Shown: positions 38,304 through 52,600 of the stretch, piece after piece
Position numbering within the stretch: the stretch's first letter is position 1
Layout of the letters: every line of letters begins with the position of its first letter
From: Onchocerca volvulus
Lineage: Eukaryota; Nematoda; Chromadorea; Rhabditida; Onchocercidae
Direction of reading: 5' to 3'
DNA: 64,000 nt
Assembly (NCBI GenBank): GCA_000499405.2
Contig: HG738137.1
Span: forward strand, 26,155,832-26,219,831
The notes under the pieces: model-generated
Databases searched by the model: none
What the model was told of the DNA's origin: nothing
The model's input: the letters and a program-made list of their open reading frames with translations, nothing else
Program-made: the position numbers and the translations under genes

Positions 38304-40826
38304 TCAGTGAGAAATATCCATACTTTCAATAACATCATATTTAATTTCTTTTTGTTTCAAAACGTTGGTAGAGCCAAGCTTGAATTTATAATCCAGCTCG
38401 ACGGGCTCTGGTCGTACACAGAAATTAGGAACTATAGGACCCTGAAAAAATCTCACTGTAGTAATTAACTATGTAAACTATTAAATTAATTATAACTGAA
38501 TAGTCAATCAAATACATGACATTCGCTAACTATATGAATTTGATAACTTTGCAATAATGGCGAGTCTATGTTATGATCATCCCAGCAAGACCACCACTAT
38601 TTGCTTCAGGACAGAGAGGAGATAAATACTGGTGTAATTCTAGACTACAGATTGCCACTTCGAACAAAGTTTAGGGTAATGAATTACGAATGATAACTCA
38701 TCAAATTTTCATGAAAAACTGACAGTGATTAGAATTGATTTAAAAATGAAAAATAAATTTACCAAAAACACAAATGGAGAGTTCAATTTTTTGAAGTTTA
38801 TTTGGAAAAATCATGTAAACCATTACCTTGAATAATGTAGTTTCGGGTGTTATGATAACAAAATTGAGAGAATTACCAGAAGCGTTATCACCATGCATGC
38901 CAGCCTCTAATGCATGACGAACCAGAAGAACGGCTTCTTCTTCCTAAACTGGCATAGCAGTTATATTTTGAATTTTCAGTCATCATTCCATTTGAGAGAA
39001 TAAAATGCAGAAAATCATTTAATAAGTTAAAAACAAAGATCAATCAATGAGTATATTGTTTTCAAGAATAAGTAATAAATTACCGAATTGTGAATCGGAA
39101 GTTGAAGAATTTAATGCAATGCAAATGAAAGAATACATAACATGTCATGTGCAAGATACAAACCGCAAAAGATGCCATAAAATGCATGTAACATACACGA
39201 TACTAATATTGAATAAGTCATATATTGTGACATCTCAATGAAGAATTTATGGGAATAATATATTCAAACTGCTTATAGAAAGAATAAGAATGAAAAGTAA
39301 TCATTTCTTTGAACTAAATGGCAAAAAACTTACCGTCATACCAGTCTTAAAATCTCGCTCCAGAACAGTTGTCGCAGCATAACTACCTGAACCTTCAGCA
39401 GCGAAAGGCTTGCTCTGTGTATAACCATTTGCTGAGCACTGAAATATCAATTGTTCCACTTTATAAAATCACTTTGGCTGTCAGTACTATGTTCTTGAGT
39501 AATGTTCGATGAGAAAATACAGCTTTTTCATCTGATTTTTAATTAAGCTGGACTGAAGAGTAACATAATTACATAAAAGAAACAAAAGATTTCACTGGGT
39601 TAGTTTCTTCTTTCGAGATTAGAGTAATATTGTTTAGAAAAATAGTAAAAAGAACTTCAAAATAATATTATCATAAATATTAGCTTCTATGAAATGCAAC
39701 CATTGGATCAAAACAAATTATACCTGGTACAAATGTGGTCCAGTAGGATCAACACCGCCAATCAATAGATATGCTCCAACATGACCCATATATGAAAACA
39801 AATGCTGCTTGGCTCGTCGAAGTGCCGTAACCACCCGTGCCTTTTTCCCAGTATTCAGTTCTAGAAGCCGTAACTGCGCAGACAACATTTTCGTTACCTG
39901 GAAATACGTCCCATTCTAGAATCAGCAAATTTTAGGAATATATAAGTACATACACATACGCTTGTTCACTTATTCAGCACTATTTTTCTCAATAATAGTC
40001 TGAGTATAGACTAGAAATGACCTATTTGTAAAGTTTTCTAGAATAAAATATTGCAGTAAACCACTCAGTTTAATTTATTGGACTATCTACGATCCGTACT
40101 CTAGGTAATCGCAGTTAACATGAAGCAGTGTTTTTTATGATTACTGCTTCGGGATTTGTATTGTCATGCTTTACTCTGCAGAAAAGCTGATAACTCAACG
40201 TCATAATAATATGTCCGGTAAGCGATGTTCCATTTTTGCAAGAGAAAAGAAAAAGGAATAATCAGTTTTCAAAAAAAAAAAAACAAAAAAACAAATGGAA
40301 TATCTGATACTAACTTGATTTAAATCAGCAGCAGTACCAGCACCGCATGCATAAATCGAATCGGTGAGCTTGTGTACTTTTTTGCAGTCTTTATCAGCAA
40401 TAATGTTACCAGCAGTTGCACGCGAATCGGCACCCATTACCAAGCCATCCTGCAAAAGAATAATATTAAATCAAATTTCCAACCTGAAACTATTTTCAGG
40501 AATAAGATAAGAAATCTTTGATTACCTTTGCAAATAATATATATTTATGCTACTCGAAAGAATTGCAGCATACCATGGATATAAGTGAATAATCAAATCA
40601 TCATTTTTAATTTGTTTCAGTTGTCCCTATTTTCGCTATCATATGAAAGGTAAAAAGAAATAAAACCAAATGCCTTGTAAGTGACTGCAACAATAGTTGT
40701 GCCAGTACTTCTCATCGTCGGTGGTTTCACACCCATTGCTTCTAAAGCCATATTCCGGGCACAGTTGGAGAAATCGAATGCATCACCACATCCAATATCA
40801 ATATCCCCACGAAGTACTTCTGTCAT
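38304..40826 (-). CDS. pbs-2: 20S proteasome subunit beta type-2 (PSMB7/PSMB10 class), complete
   Basis: Minus-strand exons 40826-40674, 40449-40315, 39897-39724, 39438-39334, 38943-38827, 38441-38304 total 822 bases: 273 aa, close to the 277 of human PSMB7. The propeptide ends at MRSTG and the mature chain begins at T43 (TTIVAV), the N-terminal nucleophile. In mature numbering D17 (MGADSRAT) and K33 ([10 protein letters not shown]) are present, so the trypsin-like site looks intact. Other family marks are [31 protein letters not shown] and the long C-terminal arm that clasps beta-3. The subunit acts in the cytosolic and nuclear core particle. Intron 1 seems to begin AAG|GC rather than GT. 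An acceptor lies seven bases before the ATG. The upstream GTG in the same frame is not needed. Confidence 0.96.
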
Positions 40827-40833
40827 TTTCACA

Positions 40834-40850
40834 CTGAACTATGCAATATG
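40834..40850 (-). promoter_or_regulatory. 3' splice site before the proteasome beta-2 start, likely spliced-leader acceptor
   Basis: On the minus strand TTGCATAGTTCAG ends at 40834 and the ATG follows after TGTGAAA, typical of a trans-spliced nematode message. Confidence 0.55.
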
Positions 40851-43279
40851 CAACAATTATGATGAATGGCCGTAGAATGACACAATCACAAAAAAAACTC
40901 GTCTCAGATACGCCATGATAAACCTCATACTTTTCAATGCTCAAGTCCTTCAAAGTATCATGGTAATCCTAAACTATCATAGAGAATTTCGAAATGACCG
41001 GCAATTATTTCTTAATTGAACTTTTCAGGAAGATTCCTGAAGTCAGAACGCATAACACCGATGAATTAACGGATTTTGTATGTTTTTATGGTTTTTTATA
41101 ACCATAAAGAAACGCAATACTGAATGCGATACTGAATTAACCATTAATGATTTTATTTGAATAGTAATATACTTATTTCTTGATTCAAATTAAGTAAAAA
41201 ACCGATTGAAATGTTACATAATTAACGAGCAACACAGCAGAGGAGAACAAAAAACGTAACAACAAGCAAAAAAGAACCGACCAACTTCGAAGAGAGATGG
41301 TAGACCGACACGTGTCAACCTATCTGTCAAAGAACCACTCTAAGATCATAGCTACCAAAAATACAAAGTTAGCAAGCGAAACTGTTAAATCCCACCCATT
41401 CTAATTTGTTGAAAACAAAAGACACCCAAACCTCCGCGCCATAGTTACTAGTATCTCGATCTTCTGGCATTGAATGCAGGCAGTAAACTGGAAATCAGAT
41501 ACCCTCCATTGTTAAAACTGGTAATCGTGATAGTCAGAAATGTTTAAACCCAACCAATACATTTCAGGACTGTAAGTCCCATCCAAAAAAAGAACACTCT
41601 CTCCTAATTTTAACAACAGAACTACCAATGAGTAAAAAATTTGTTATTACATAGTTTGGTGACCAAATCACAAATATTTTCGTTTTTATACAATCTCTAA
41701 TAATTCTTGATCAAAATAAGACATTTCAAACAAAAAAGAACAAAAATAAATCAAAAAACACTTCGATCACGACAAACTAAACAAATAAAATCAATATAAT
41801 CTGGCAATCAACTGAAACTTTGAAACGATAACCCAATCAATTGAACCAGTTCTCATTCAAAAGATAACCCGGTTAACAGTTGTGAGTTACAAACAATGAA
41901 TCAACAAAAAATCATTACTTAAACCGCTAACTTAACACAGTAACGTGAATTTCTCGTCTTTTTCATTTCAATTTTTAGAAGCAAAAATCATGACAAACCA
42001 TCATTTTGAGCTCTCCACATGTCTACAGCAATAAAAACAATTTAATATTTTCACAATGTTTTAACAATTTTAAAATTATCAAAAAATTTTCGTTACACTG
42101 CAACAATATATCTTAAACAATTTTTCGGGCACCACAGGTATACACAGATGAAAAATTTGTATAATTTAAGAAGCGATAAATCAACGATTAATTTAATTAA
42201 ATACAGTATCCTAATTTTTTAAACAAATAGAAACAAGAGTATGAAATTCTAAAAAAATGAAATATAAGAAGCAGTAAGCTGAATGATAATTTTTAAAACT
42301 CATAAGAAATCTTCCCTTTTCTAATTTGAATCAAACCTCAGATTCAAATTTAAATTTAGAAATAAATTCTAAAATTTGTCAAATTTCAATACCCAGCAAG
42401 TTTGTTCATTCCTCATAGAAATCTAAATTGAACAAAGTTTGGTTTTTTGAATAAATCCTCTCCCTAACAAGATTCCTATAAAAGTATCAACCAAGAAGTA
42501 TTCCTTCTCAATCAAGTTTTAATCTCTTCAGGGTAAAATAGCATTTTGAAACGAAAGATGACATATTCGAAGCATCATTCAGATTTCATATGCTTCGTGT
42601 ACATATTTCTTGTCCCAATGAACAATGAATACAAGAAGAAAAAAGAACACTAGTGGAAGCAACTTTCTTCAACAACGAAGAGCAAGAAGAAAAAACAAAG
42701 CAGAACATATGATAGAATTAACTAAATGCCTGAGCAAAGTTTCAAAAAAGAGTATTTAAACTATGAACTGAAATTTAAATTTCCAGAACGATTGGAACGT
42801 ACAAAGAGTTTTATAAATTATTTCACAATTTTTGAAAACCATATTTCATGGTAACTTCTGCCAATATATCTATGTATCACCGCTTTTGACTTATTTTCAG
42901 AACTAATAATGTACTAATACGACAACAATCATATGCGATGATGGTAAAGTTGAAAATTTCAGATTTTGAATAAAAGGAAAAGAAAGACAGCATCAAGTAT
43001 TCACTAATCACAATTTGGAAATTTTATTCTAAATTGACTGGAAATTTTCTAAACTGAATTATGATCCAAAGTTGTACATGGTATTAAAGTACGTCATCAA
43101 AGTAAGTATGAGAGTACTACTTAGGAAGGAAGGGTTTCACAATAATAATTATCAAAACTTCAGAGTATATCTTCACTAGTAAAATAATAACAACGCACAA
43201 GAATAAACCTCCCTTACATATAAACATGAGATAATCAAAGAAAAAAGTGAACAACTTATCGATAAATGCGCTTTATTAC

Positions 43280-43280
<1 letters not shown>
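40851..43280. other. Non-coding interval
   Basis: Between the proteasome start and the 3' end of the kinase gene I see AT-rich sequence and no supportable exon on either strand. The 5' control region of the proteasome gene should lie in its first part. Confidence 0.6.

Positions 43281-43369
<89 letters not shown>
43281..43369. repeat. (ATT)n microsatellite
   Basis: About 30 near-perfect uninterrupted ATT triplets, 0.3 kb beyond the stop of the kinase gene and possibly inside its 3' flank. Confidence 0.97.
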
Positions 43370-43671
43370 GTGATAATAATGATATTCCTTAAATGACTAT
43401 CCTTTATAGAAATACTTTTTTTCCATTCTTAGTTAATTATATCGCCCTCTGATTATTCTCAAACTTATTGACATTTTTCCGATATTATCTAGAAAATCTG
43501 GAATTGTCTTTTTCCTTCCACCTCTCGACCACTGAATCTGTTTTCAATTGTTTTCCTAGTAATTCCCAGGAAATTCCGAAAATATGGAGAAAAATACATC
43601 ATTTGTGATGCATTTATCACTAACAAACTAATAACAAGAATGTCCGAAATATTTGTATTGTTTGCTTGACA

Positions 43672-46600
43672 CTATCGTTCTTCACCATCTCCATCACCCT
43701 CAGCTATTACTATAGCTTCGGCTGTTACTATCTTTGTAGCTGCCGGAGCCGTCGCTGACGATGATGATCCATTCGATGATGTACCACTTTCATGTAACCT
43801 TAATTAATCGGAATAATAAATGAATAAAAAACGAATATTATTTCTTAAAAATCCAGATAAATTTTACTACCAATTCTAACCGAAATATGTGTTCGGGAAC
43901 TGAAGTATTTTGGAACTCAAATCTATAAAGCTGGTTCTTTCGATAAAACTTTTTAAGAGATATCGCAGCCAAAATAAATGGCTAAAAAAAAATATAACTC
44001 CTAGCTTTCCTTATAAGCCTATAATCTTTTTAACTATTGCAGTTTTTTTCTTCGACTTGATTCAAATATGAAAAGAGAAGAAAATTTTACCTAAGATGTG
44101 GTGCTAAACGTTTGAAGTATCGATGATCCAGGGCAGAGCCCAGTGTTATTCGTTGCGAAGGTTCGTATGTAAGCATTTCTGAGATTATGTCAAACAGTTC
44201 AACATCCTCTGGATCGTTCGATTTCATATAACGCTGAAAATCAGACCAAATAATTCATAAAACAGAATACATTTAGCATCTTGACAAATTCAAAAAAAGA
44301 ACTTTTCTGGAAAATAAATTAAACATTCAAATAATAAAAAAAATACTTAACTATTTAAGTCTTGACTTTTGGAACTTCTAAAAATTGTTAAAAACATTAG
44401 GAAACATTATGGTAGATATTCAAATAAACACTCAAACATTTGAGCTACATCACTTGAAACCTTTTTACAAGAGATTTAGTAAGCAATCACACATATTCGA
44501 TAATCTTCTATTATGTTTTCAAAATCTTATAATACTATCCGGACTACTGAACAAATAAACTGATTTTGTATCCTCAGGTACTATCAACAATTAATGTTAT
44601 GCAATAGGATGACTTCTATCCGCACTGGTTACATGGGTTCTTGCTGGCCCTCTGGAATATATTATCTAGAGCAGCTAAAAAAATATGTGTAATCGCATAG
44701 ATTCTGACTTAATCGTTATTTCCAGAACTCGAATTATAAAAGTTGGATTACATGAAAATCACAAATATTTTATTAACTAACTGAATTAATACTGACTTGA
44801 ACTGACATAATTAGAAAGTAATGAACTAAAAAATTTGGATAAAAATTAATGGAATTACGGATATTTAATACATTACCGTACAAATTTGTAAGCAGAGTAG
44901 ATGGTAACATTCGCAATTCCTAGTTCTCATTTTCATTCAAATTCGAATAGTGTAATTTGAAAATTTAAACATCGAGATAACCAATAAGCTGTGTAAAGTA
45001 TATTGGTCATACCCTCTTTTTTTTCCGTCTTCCCTCCTTCATTATCGTTCCTTCTGTTACTCGCTTTTCCAATAATCATCTTAGGCATAATTTTAACAGT
45101 AGGCTTCAGAATTTCCGAAGTATTTAATAAAATGAATTTTGGTATATTTTAAACTAATAATACAGACGCAGAAACACAGGAATGAACATACAACAAGTAT
45201 AAAATTGTATGCAGAAAAGTGGAAACAAACATCTGTCGAGAGAAAGATTAATTAACAAATGATTTAAAAGAAGTGGAAAGAAATTTTCGCAAAATCATAA
45301 GCCACAAAACATCCGCTCTTCTCCTTCCCATCATCTATATCAGCACAATTTTCAATGCCAATCGCAATAAACAAGCCAGAAACAAAAAAACAAAAAAAAA
45401 AAGAAAAAAAATGAAATGAATTTGAAGCTTTGAACAGCAGCAGAAAAAAATCTAAAGATATATCATCCATCATCTGATCAAATTTAAAGAACTCTTAAAT
45501 TTGTTTTCAATCACCTCAAAGCAGCATCTTCAATATACAAACTTTTCCTATCATTCCATATCCCTTTTCTTTGGAGACTTATTAAAAAAACGACGGATAC
45601 AATAATTAAAATCAAGGATAAAAACAACGAGACTTTCAGATATCGGCAATTCCACTAAAGAAATCATTTAGTCACAGAACTGTCGTCTTCCTTAATTAAT
45701 CCTTCAATGAATTTCAAACTATTACATATCAGCAGTGAGATGTTTTTGCGAATATAAAATAGGAATTGTTGCTAGTGCAGGAGTATAAAAGTTGATTTCA
45801 ATTGAATTTAGACAAGTTAATTAATTTGGACTTTAGAAAAATGGAAGTCATTCAGGAAGAGCAGGAATAATACTGTAAAACACATTTTCAATCTTTCGGT
45901 AAAATCAATATGAAATAAATAAGCAGTGATTTTCTGCATAGCAAGCCTTGATTAGTCAAAAAACACATTTGCACAGGGCAATTATTATACTAAATGTTTT
46001 CCTTATAATATATTTCTTAGTTCCTATTGAAATTCGAAGTTTTCAAATGAAATTAAGATTTAAAAAAAAATTTATTTCTAACAAAGAAAACGAAAATTCC
46101 TACCGACAAAGGTTTACAATTGTCTCTGACGTACTGTCCTGCTTGTGTTTTTTCATTCCAATCTAACCGCCCGTGATAAAAATATTTCGTTCTGAAATGA
46201 AAATATTAATAATTGATGCAAACTTTTAAATTCTTTAAAAGTAAAATGCACTTTTTCTATCAAATCAAAACAGGCGAAAATCATATACTTCAACCAGTAA
46301 ATCAATATTACACCAAATATGAACATTAATTCAATTCTTTCTACTTTGCATTTAAATTATTTATGTTCTCGATGATTTGGAAAGATCGAAAACATATACA
46401 ATTTAAATGTACTTTTTCCATAGAATAGGCAATCTGACGTTGTGATACAGGACAGAAAGAATCCTCCATGTTCAAGGAATATATCACAGTTTGGTGAATT
46501 GTGAAAGGATTTTAGCATTTCAAATTTTATTATTCATCTTCAGTTGAGGTCATCAGAAATGCTAGCTGACTTAGAACAGACCAATAAAATAATGAAAGGC

Positions 46601-49600
46601 AATAAAATATGAAAATGAACTTCAAAAACAATGAAAAAGCTTTGATTGATTCTTGAATAGAAAAAACCCGAGCAAACAAGAAAAGTTAATTCATATATTA
46701 GCCGCTATAAAACTGAAACTAATTTAAAAACTAATAACTAAATTAAAAAATAAAGTGAAAAAAAAAAAGGAAACTCATTGATAACACATACTTAGACTTC
46801 CTGCACATTCGATAAGGTAAAGTACCCAAGATTCTCTCCATCATTGCAAGATGTTCCCTATTATCATGCGTTTGAAATAATGTGATACCGAGGTAGAGCT
46901 CGAACAGAATGCAACCAATTGACCAAACGTCACATGGCTGAGACCAACCTAATTCTGAAATATCACAGGACAATGGAAATTATCTTTATGAAATAATTCA
47001 GGATTTAAATCCTCCAATTACTAAAACCAATCGCTGTATCAAAACTCTGCTAACAATACGTATCCAATATATCCACACTAAAATATATTTCAAAATATTA
47101 TCATATCATATGAAACAGTCATGTACTACATATTATTGCTGAAAAACAAGTCTATCTTACCACTTAAGTCCGGATGAAGTTGGGAATTTTGTCACTAAAA
47201 AAGTTAGAAATTCATGAGAGTCACAGTTGGACTTAAAATCGTACAGATTATTATCGACCCTGAACTGTCAATATCGTAATTGCAATTAAATGGTATTTAT
47301 GGCAAAGATATCTCATCTTTGTACGGTAGATTCAAAAGAATAATGGTTCTAGAGATGCTCTGAAGTAAAAAGTACGTTGTCAATTAGAATAATAAGTAAA
47401 AATAATGCTACTTCGGTTTTATACATGTATTACGAATCCATATTACAGTTAAAATTCTGATAATCTGTAGTGATGCTAATACAAGCAAATATATATATAT
47501 ATATATATGCAGTATAAAACATCGTTCTGTATTCGGTTTAACGTTCAAATTTAATGAAACATTGCAACTGAAAACTATAAATGGATCAATGCGAATTATT
47601 GGCTCATCTATTGAGATTCCAGAAGTTCCTTTACATCTGATTCTCAGAATGAAGAGAACAGAGGGATTAGATACAGATGATTACAACAAACTGAGCTGAA
47701 TTAAAACAGCAGTTAGCTTGTAATTTTCAGTAATTATATGAAAATCTGAAGTATTAGGTATCTGTACTATGTCTAACTGCCTCCTCATTCAGCATTGTAC
47801 ATTTGTCAAGTTTTATTGGCGATAATTGACAAACACAAAATGCCATCTGCGATAGTGAGAAAAAAAAGCTAAACCTAGAATAACTTCAGGCGCTCGATAG
47901 TGCCTTGTTGAAACAATTGTCGAATGATGTTCATGATCGAATGTTGCTGAGCCGAGATCAATTAATCTTACGCGTGCATCATCGATTATCCGTAAAGGCC
48001 TCTTTTTCTTTCCATCCTCGACTATTCTAAAAAGATAAAAAGAAGTAATGCTAGAAAAAAGTTTTTTGTTGAAAGAAAGTATTGCTGATCAAATAGAGAA
48101 AAGAAAATCAATCGGAATGCAACTACTCAGTTTTCTACAAATTTAAACGATAAAGAGACAGATATTTCCAAAAAAAGTATTATAATTGCATTGTCAAAAG
48201 TCAATAATTCGTAATCTAAGCGCAAAAATACTATTTAACCCAGTAAAGAATGAGAAATAAAAATAATGTTAATAAATTCTCTACTTTTTATATTATAACA
48301 ATTCAACTGAATTCATTTTGAAAAAGAAATTTAACAATGACTTAATTAGTTTTTATATGTTATACATGTTATGCGTACGTTTTTCGATAATTCTAGACGA
48401 GTATTTCTTTCTTCAGCAAATTAGTTAATTCCTTAATTTTTCTTTCCAAATTTTACATGTTAAATTTCTTTATATGTCTATGCAATTTTATGTAATTTAA
48501 CGTAATGAAATCTGATGATTAATCTCAGTCTGAAATATCAATATTTAGTCCTGACATGAAATTCATTAACAAAGATGAATTACTTGCACTTTTCGTAATA
48601 ATGGTCAGGCAACATTAAATAAAAGTAAAAATAATACTAACACTTTTTAGTTTGAACTAATATATTCTGCTTTGGAAGGAAATGATAGCGTTTTATAATC
48701 CTCTGGTTATTAAAAATGTGGAATAATTTTTAAAATTTGAAAAAAAAATCTCTTTACTCCTTTTCTTTGTCCGTCTTTTTTTTTTCCACAGTTGAGTTTA
48801 ATTATTGCGATCTATTGTAAAACCTTTTAAAAACAAATTTCTTAGTAGTTTCAAATATGTCATTCCAGTTATTCTAATGCATCGCTGATAAATAGCCAAT
48901 ATTATTTAATAAGTAATTTTTCAGTCAATTTCGCTTACATGAAATTTAACCAAAATGGATTTAAAAAATAGAACCTGTAGCTACTATTTAAGAACAAAAT
49001 ATTTTCGGGCTTGAGATCGGTATGCGTTAAACGATTATCATGCATAAATTTTACCGCATAACATAACTGATAAGCTATGTACCGCGCTTGCTCCATTGGA
49101 TAAGCTTGGTAATTATTCGCTTTCTGTAAAACAATCATTATGATTACGATTTATGATTAGATTCAAATTCAGGAATTGTAGAAAACTAATTACCGTAATT
49201 TGAGTAATTAAAATAAAAGAAAAATAAAAGTGAGTTTTCTGTTCAATTCAAATTTTAAAACGATTATCGCGCCACACAAATCAATGTAACAGACAGTAAG
49301 ATATGCAAAGATTCAATCAACTACATTCTTTTATAACATCAAAATGATTATAATGTCCGAACATACTTTTGACTTACCATGAAATCAAAAACGCTAAGGC
49401 CAAGTAACTCGAACAATAAGCATACATGTCCATGATAATCAAAATTATCAAGCAGTTGTATCACCAAACTGGAAAAATAAAAAAATATAGAATTTTTCAG
49501 TTTTACATTATATACATTATATATATATATATATATATATATATAATGCATATAAATAAATAATGAAGAAAAAAATTATTACTTACAATTTTCCACTCGG

Positions 49601-52600
49601 ATCTTTCTCTTGTAATTTGTTTAATACATTAATCTCAAGACGTGCAGCTTCCCGATATTTGCTTACATTTTTGATAACTTTTAATGCAAATTGTCGACCA
49701 CCCTTAGTATCATCCTTAACCTGCACCACTTTACCGAAAGTCCCTTCACCTAATGTACGAACTATTTCATCTGAAAAATAAAAGCAAGAAAATAACCCGT
49801 TTTCTTTTTTTCGATAAATTGGAAGAAATGAAGTATGAAATTAACAGAGCAGAACTTAAGAGTGAATAAAAACTATGCTCAAATAAGAATTAAACAGGAA
49901 AGAATTAATATAAGAACGAGAAGCGAGGAATGGAAATAGGAAATGAAAATAAAAGACCAACGTGATAAGGAATGACTGAGGCGAATTCAAGATGAATTTT
50001 GGGAGTCTATACTTGTAAATTGATGAATAATTATACAATTTTGCAGAATGCATACTTGGATTTGAATTTTTTTATTTTTTTAATGAAAAAAGATATATCT
50101 CTTAAGAAAATTGATGAAAATTTATTCATATTTCGATAGCTCAACAAAGTTACATAAAATCTTGAAAGCATAAAATTTGATTCTGAAAACATTATTTCCA
50201 AAATCAGTAACATACATTTTCCTTGAATAATATCTCCATCCTGATAAATAAGATGCCCATCATGGTCATCTTGTACGACGGGCCGTGCTACCGAAGGCGC
50301 AACAGAGCTTGATGGTGTTTGTCCAGCTCCAGTTACATGTGATTTCGATGAGGATGCCGGTTGTAGACGATCAGAACGATCACTCTGAAATTTTGGGAGG
50401 TTGTGGAAGCATTACATATAGATTTAATTTAATTATTATCCTATAGTTCAATTCTTTAGCCAATAACTGTATTTTAATAATCTGAAAACGATAAAACATT
50501 AAGAATAAGTTGCTTCTTGCAATCTCTGTCCTTCATTTTCATTGTTTTAAGAAAAATTACTACCGTTGTTTTAGGAAAATTATTCAGTGACAAAAAGTTA
50601 GGGACCTATTTTCACATCTGAAAGTTTGCAAAAGAAATTTGAAAGACAAATTCAGAACATCCCATTATTCATTAATATTACTGAACAAATTTAAGCTAAA
50701 TTAAATCGCCATGTGAAATGACTGTGAAACTACTTCCCAATAAAACTTGGATATGTAAAAAAACAAAGATAAAAATGAACCCTACAAGGATTTTAAATGA
50801 ATAAGTTTTAATAAGCTACCAAAAACTAGCTAAAATGGAACCAAATAACTTTCAACAACAATTTCAGCCTGCTTCTCACCTTATTTTCTTCGTCCCAAAT
50901 TAATCAACAAAAATTTGATTTCCGCTTGTCAAAATATACCGAAAACAATTCAAACCGAAATCGATGGAAAGAATACAACCAAAAATACATTGGGAAATAT
51001 CGTATTTAATCAATCTTGATTCTTTCCAAAAACTCATCTAACCTTACGACTCCACTGCGACAAATGAATGACTACGGAGTTCTGGAGCAGCTTCAACTAA
51101 GTCAAGAGAAAAAGTCAAAATTATCAAAATCAAACATTTAGACAGGGTTATTCTAACCAAACCGATTCCATACTGAATCATTCAATCTGATGGCTCGAAA
51201 TCGAGTACGCAAGCAACAAAAATAGTTTTATTCAAAACGATCTTTATCAAAAAATTTGCGATATTACAGCTAGAAAGTCAAACGATTATTAGAATGAAAA
51301 TAAAAAACCAACTTCATTATACCTTCCACCCTTTTTATTCCAGAAATATCATAAAAAAGATCCTTAGTTAGCGGTGAAAACTAGTTTGAAATGTACAGTT
51401 AGGGGATGAAAAATATATATATATCGGAAACTGATTTTAAAGCATTGCGGATGTTCCAAAGGTACCAGAATGGAATGATGCATACTGGCCCACCAATGAC
51501 TGTTTCTCTGTATCAAGAAAAATGATACCGAATTGACAGCAGCATGATTGGAACGCCGTTCTTTTTCTTTCCGCTCAGCATTCGCAATAATTCGATCCAC
51601 TTTTGCACTAACAGATGGTGGTAGTTGAAGGGTTGCGAGTAAAGAATTATGGGAAAATACTTTGATTGGTTGTTTTGGTTTTCGAGTGGATGATGGTGGT
51701 ACTAGGGAAATTACGGAAGATTGTGGTATTACTTTTCGGGATTTCCGCTCTCTGGTGTCATTACCAATACTGATATCACTATTATTATTATTATTTACTG
51801 AATTTAGATTTGGCATTTGTTGTGCTACTGATACAGTTGGCTTCTCGGTTTCATCAACACCACTTTTTATCATAATTTCATCCGTTGCTTTAACTGATTC
51901 TGCACCTTTTGCTCCAATAACAGCTACATCACCTGCATCGTTTGCGTATTCAGCAACAGCTTCTCGTTCGAGCTCGGTTTGCTGTGGTACAAGTGTCAGG
52001 GTTGAAAAAGCAGCTGTAACAGCTGTAACCGTATTCTGAGCCTTTTGTTCTGCTGTTCGTTCTTCTTCTCTTTCATCTAAATTATTGCTTCCTGACGGTA
52101 AATTGACATATTCGCGATGATAATCCTTCCGATTACTACCACTACCCTCTTGATATTTTGCAGAATCTAAGAAACATCGCTTAATTAATGGTGTTTCGAC
52201 GGTAGTTATTTTGGATAACATGACATTACGAGAAGCTATATTACGGGGTCGGATTCTGGAGGTAGTTGGCGGAGTAGGAGCACGTAAGGTAACTTCCGTT
52301 AGATTTTCTCTTTCTTCGTTCACATCAAAGTTAACGTCATCCGAATAATTAGCAGCTATCTCAGTTTTGTTCATTTCGTAATCAAAAGCATTTGGTAATT
52401 TCCCATTACCTTTACTTCTCATCTTTTCACTTTCATCTTTTTGAACTACTGATTTTGTCACTTCTCTAGAAATTATTCCTTCTTCCTTCAGCTTTGATTT
52501 TTTCGATGCTAATAAAGCAGATTTCTTCCTAGCTCTGATTTCAACCTTCATCGTCGGATCATCAAAATAAGTTGCTTCAGGAATTGCAGCAATAGGTGCT

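Noticed and set aside
40826..43672. Kinase and proteasome genes as an operon
   Set aside because: They are on the same strand, but about 2.8 kb of non-coding DNA separates the kinase stop from the proteasome start, far more than usual nematode operon spacing.
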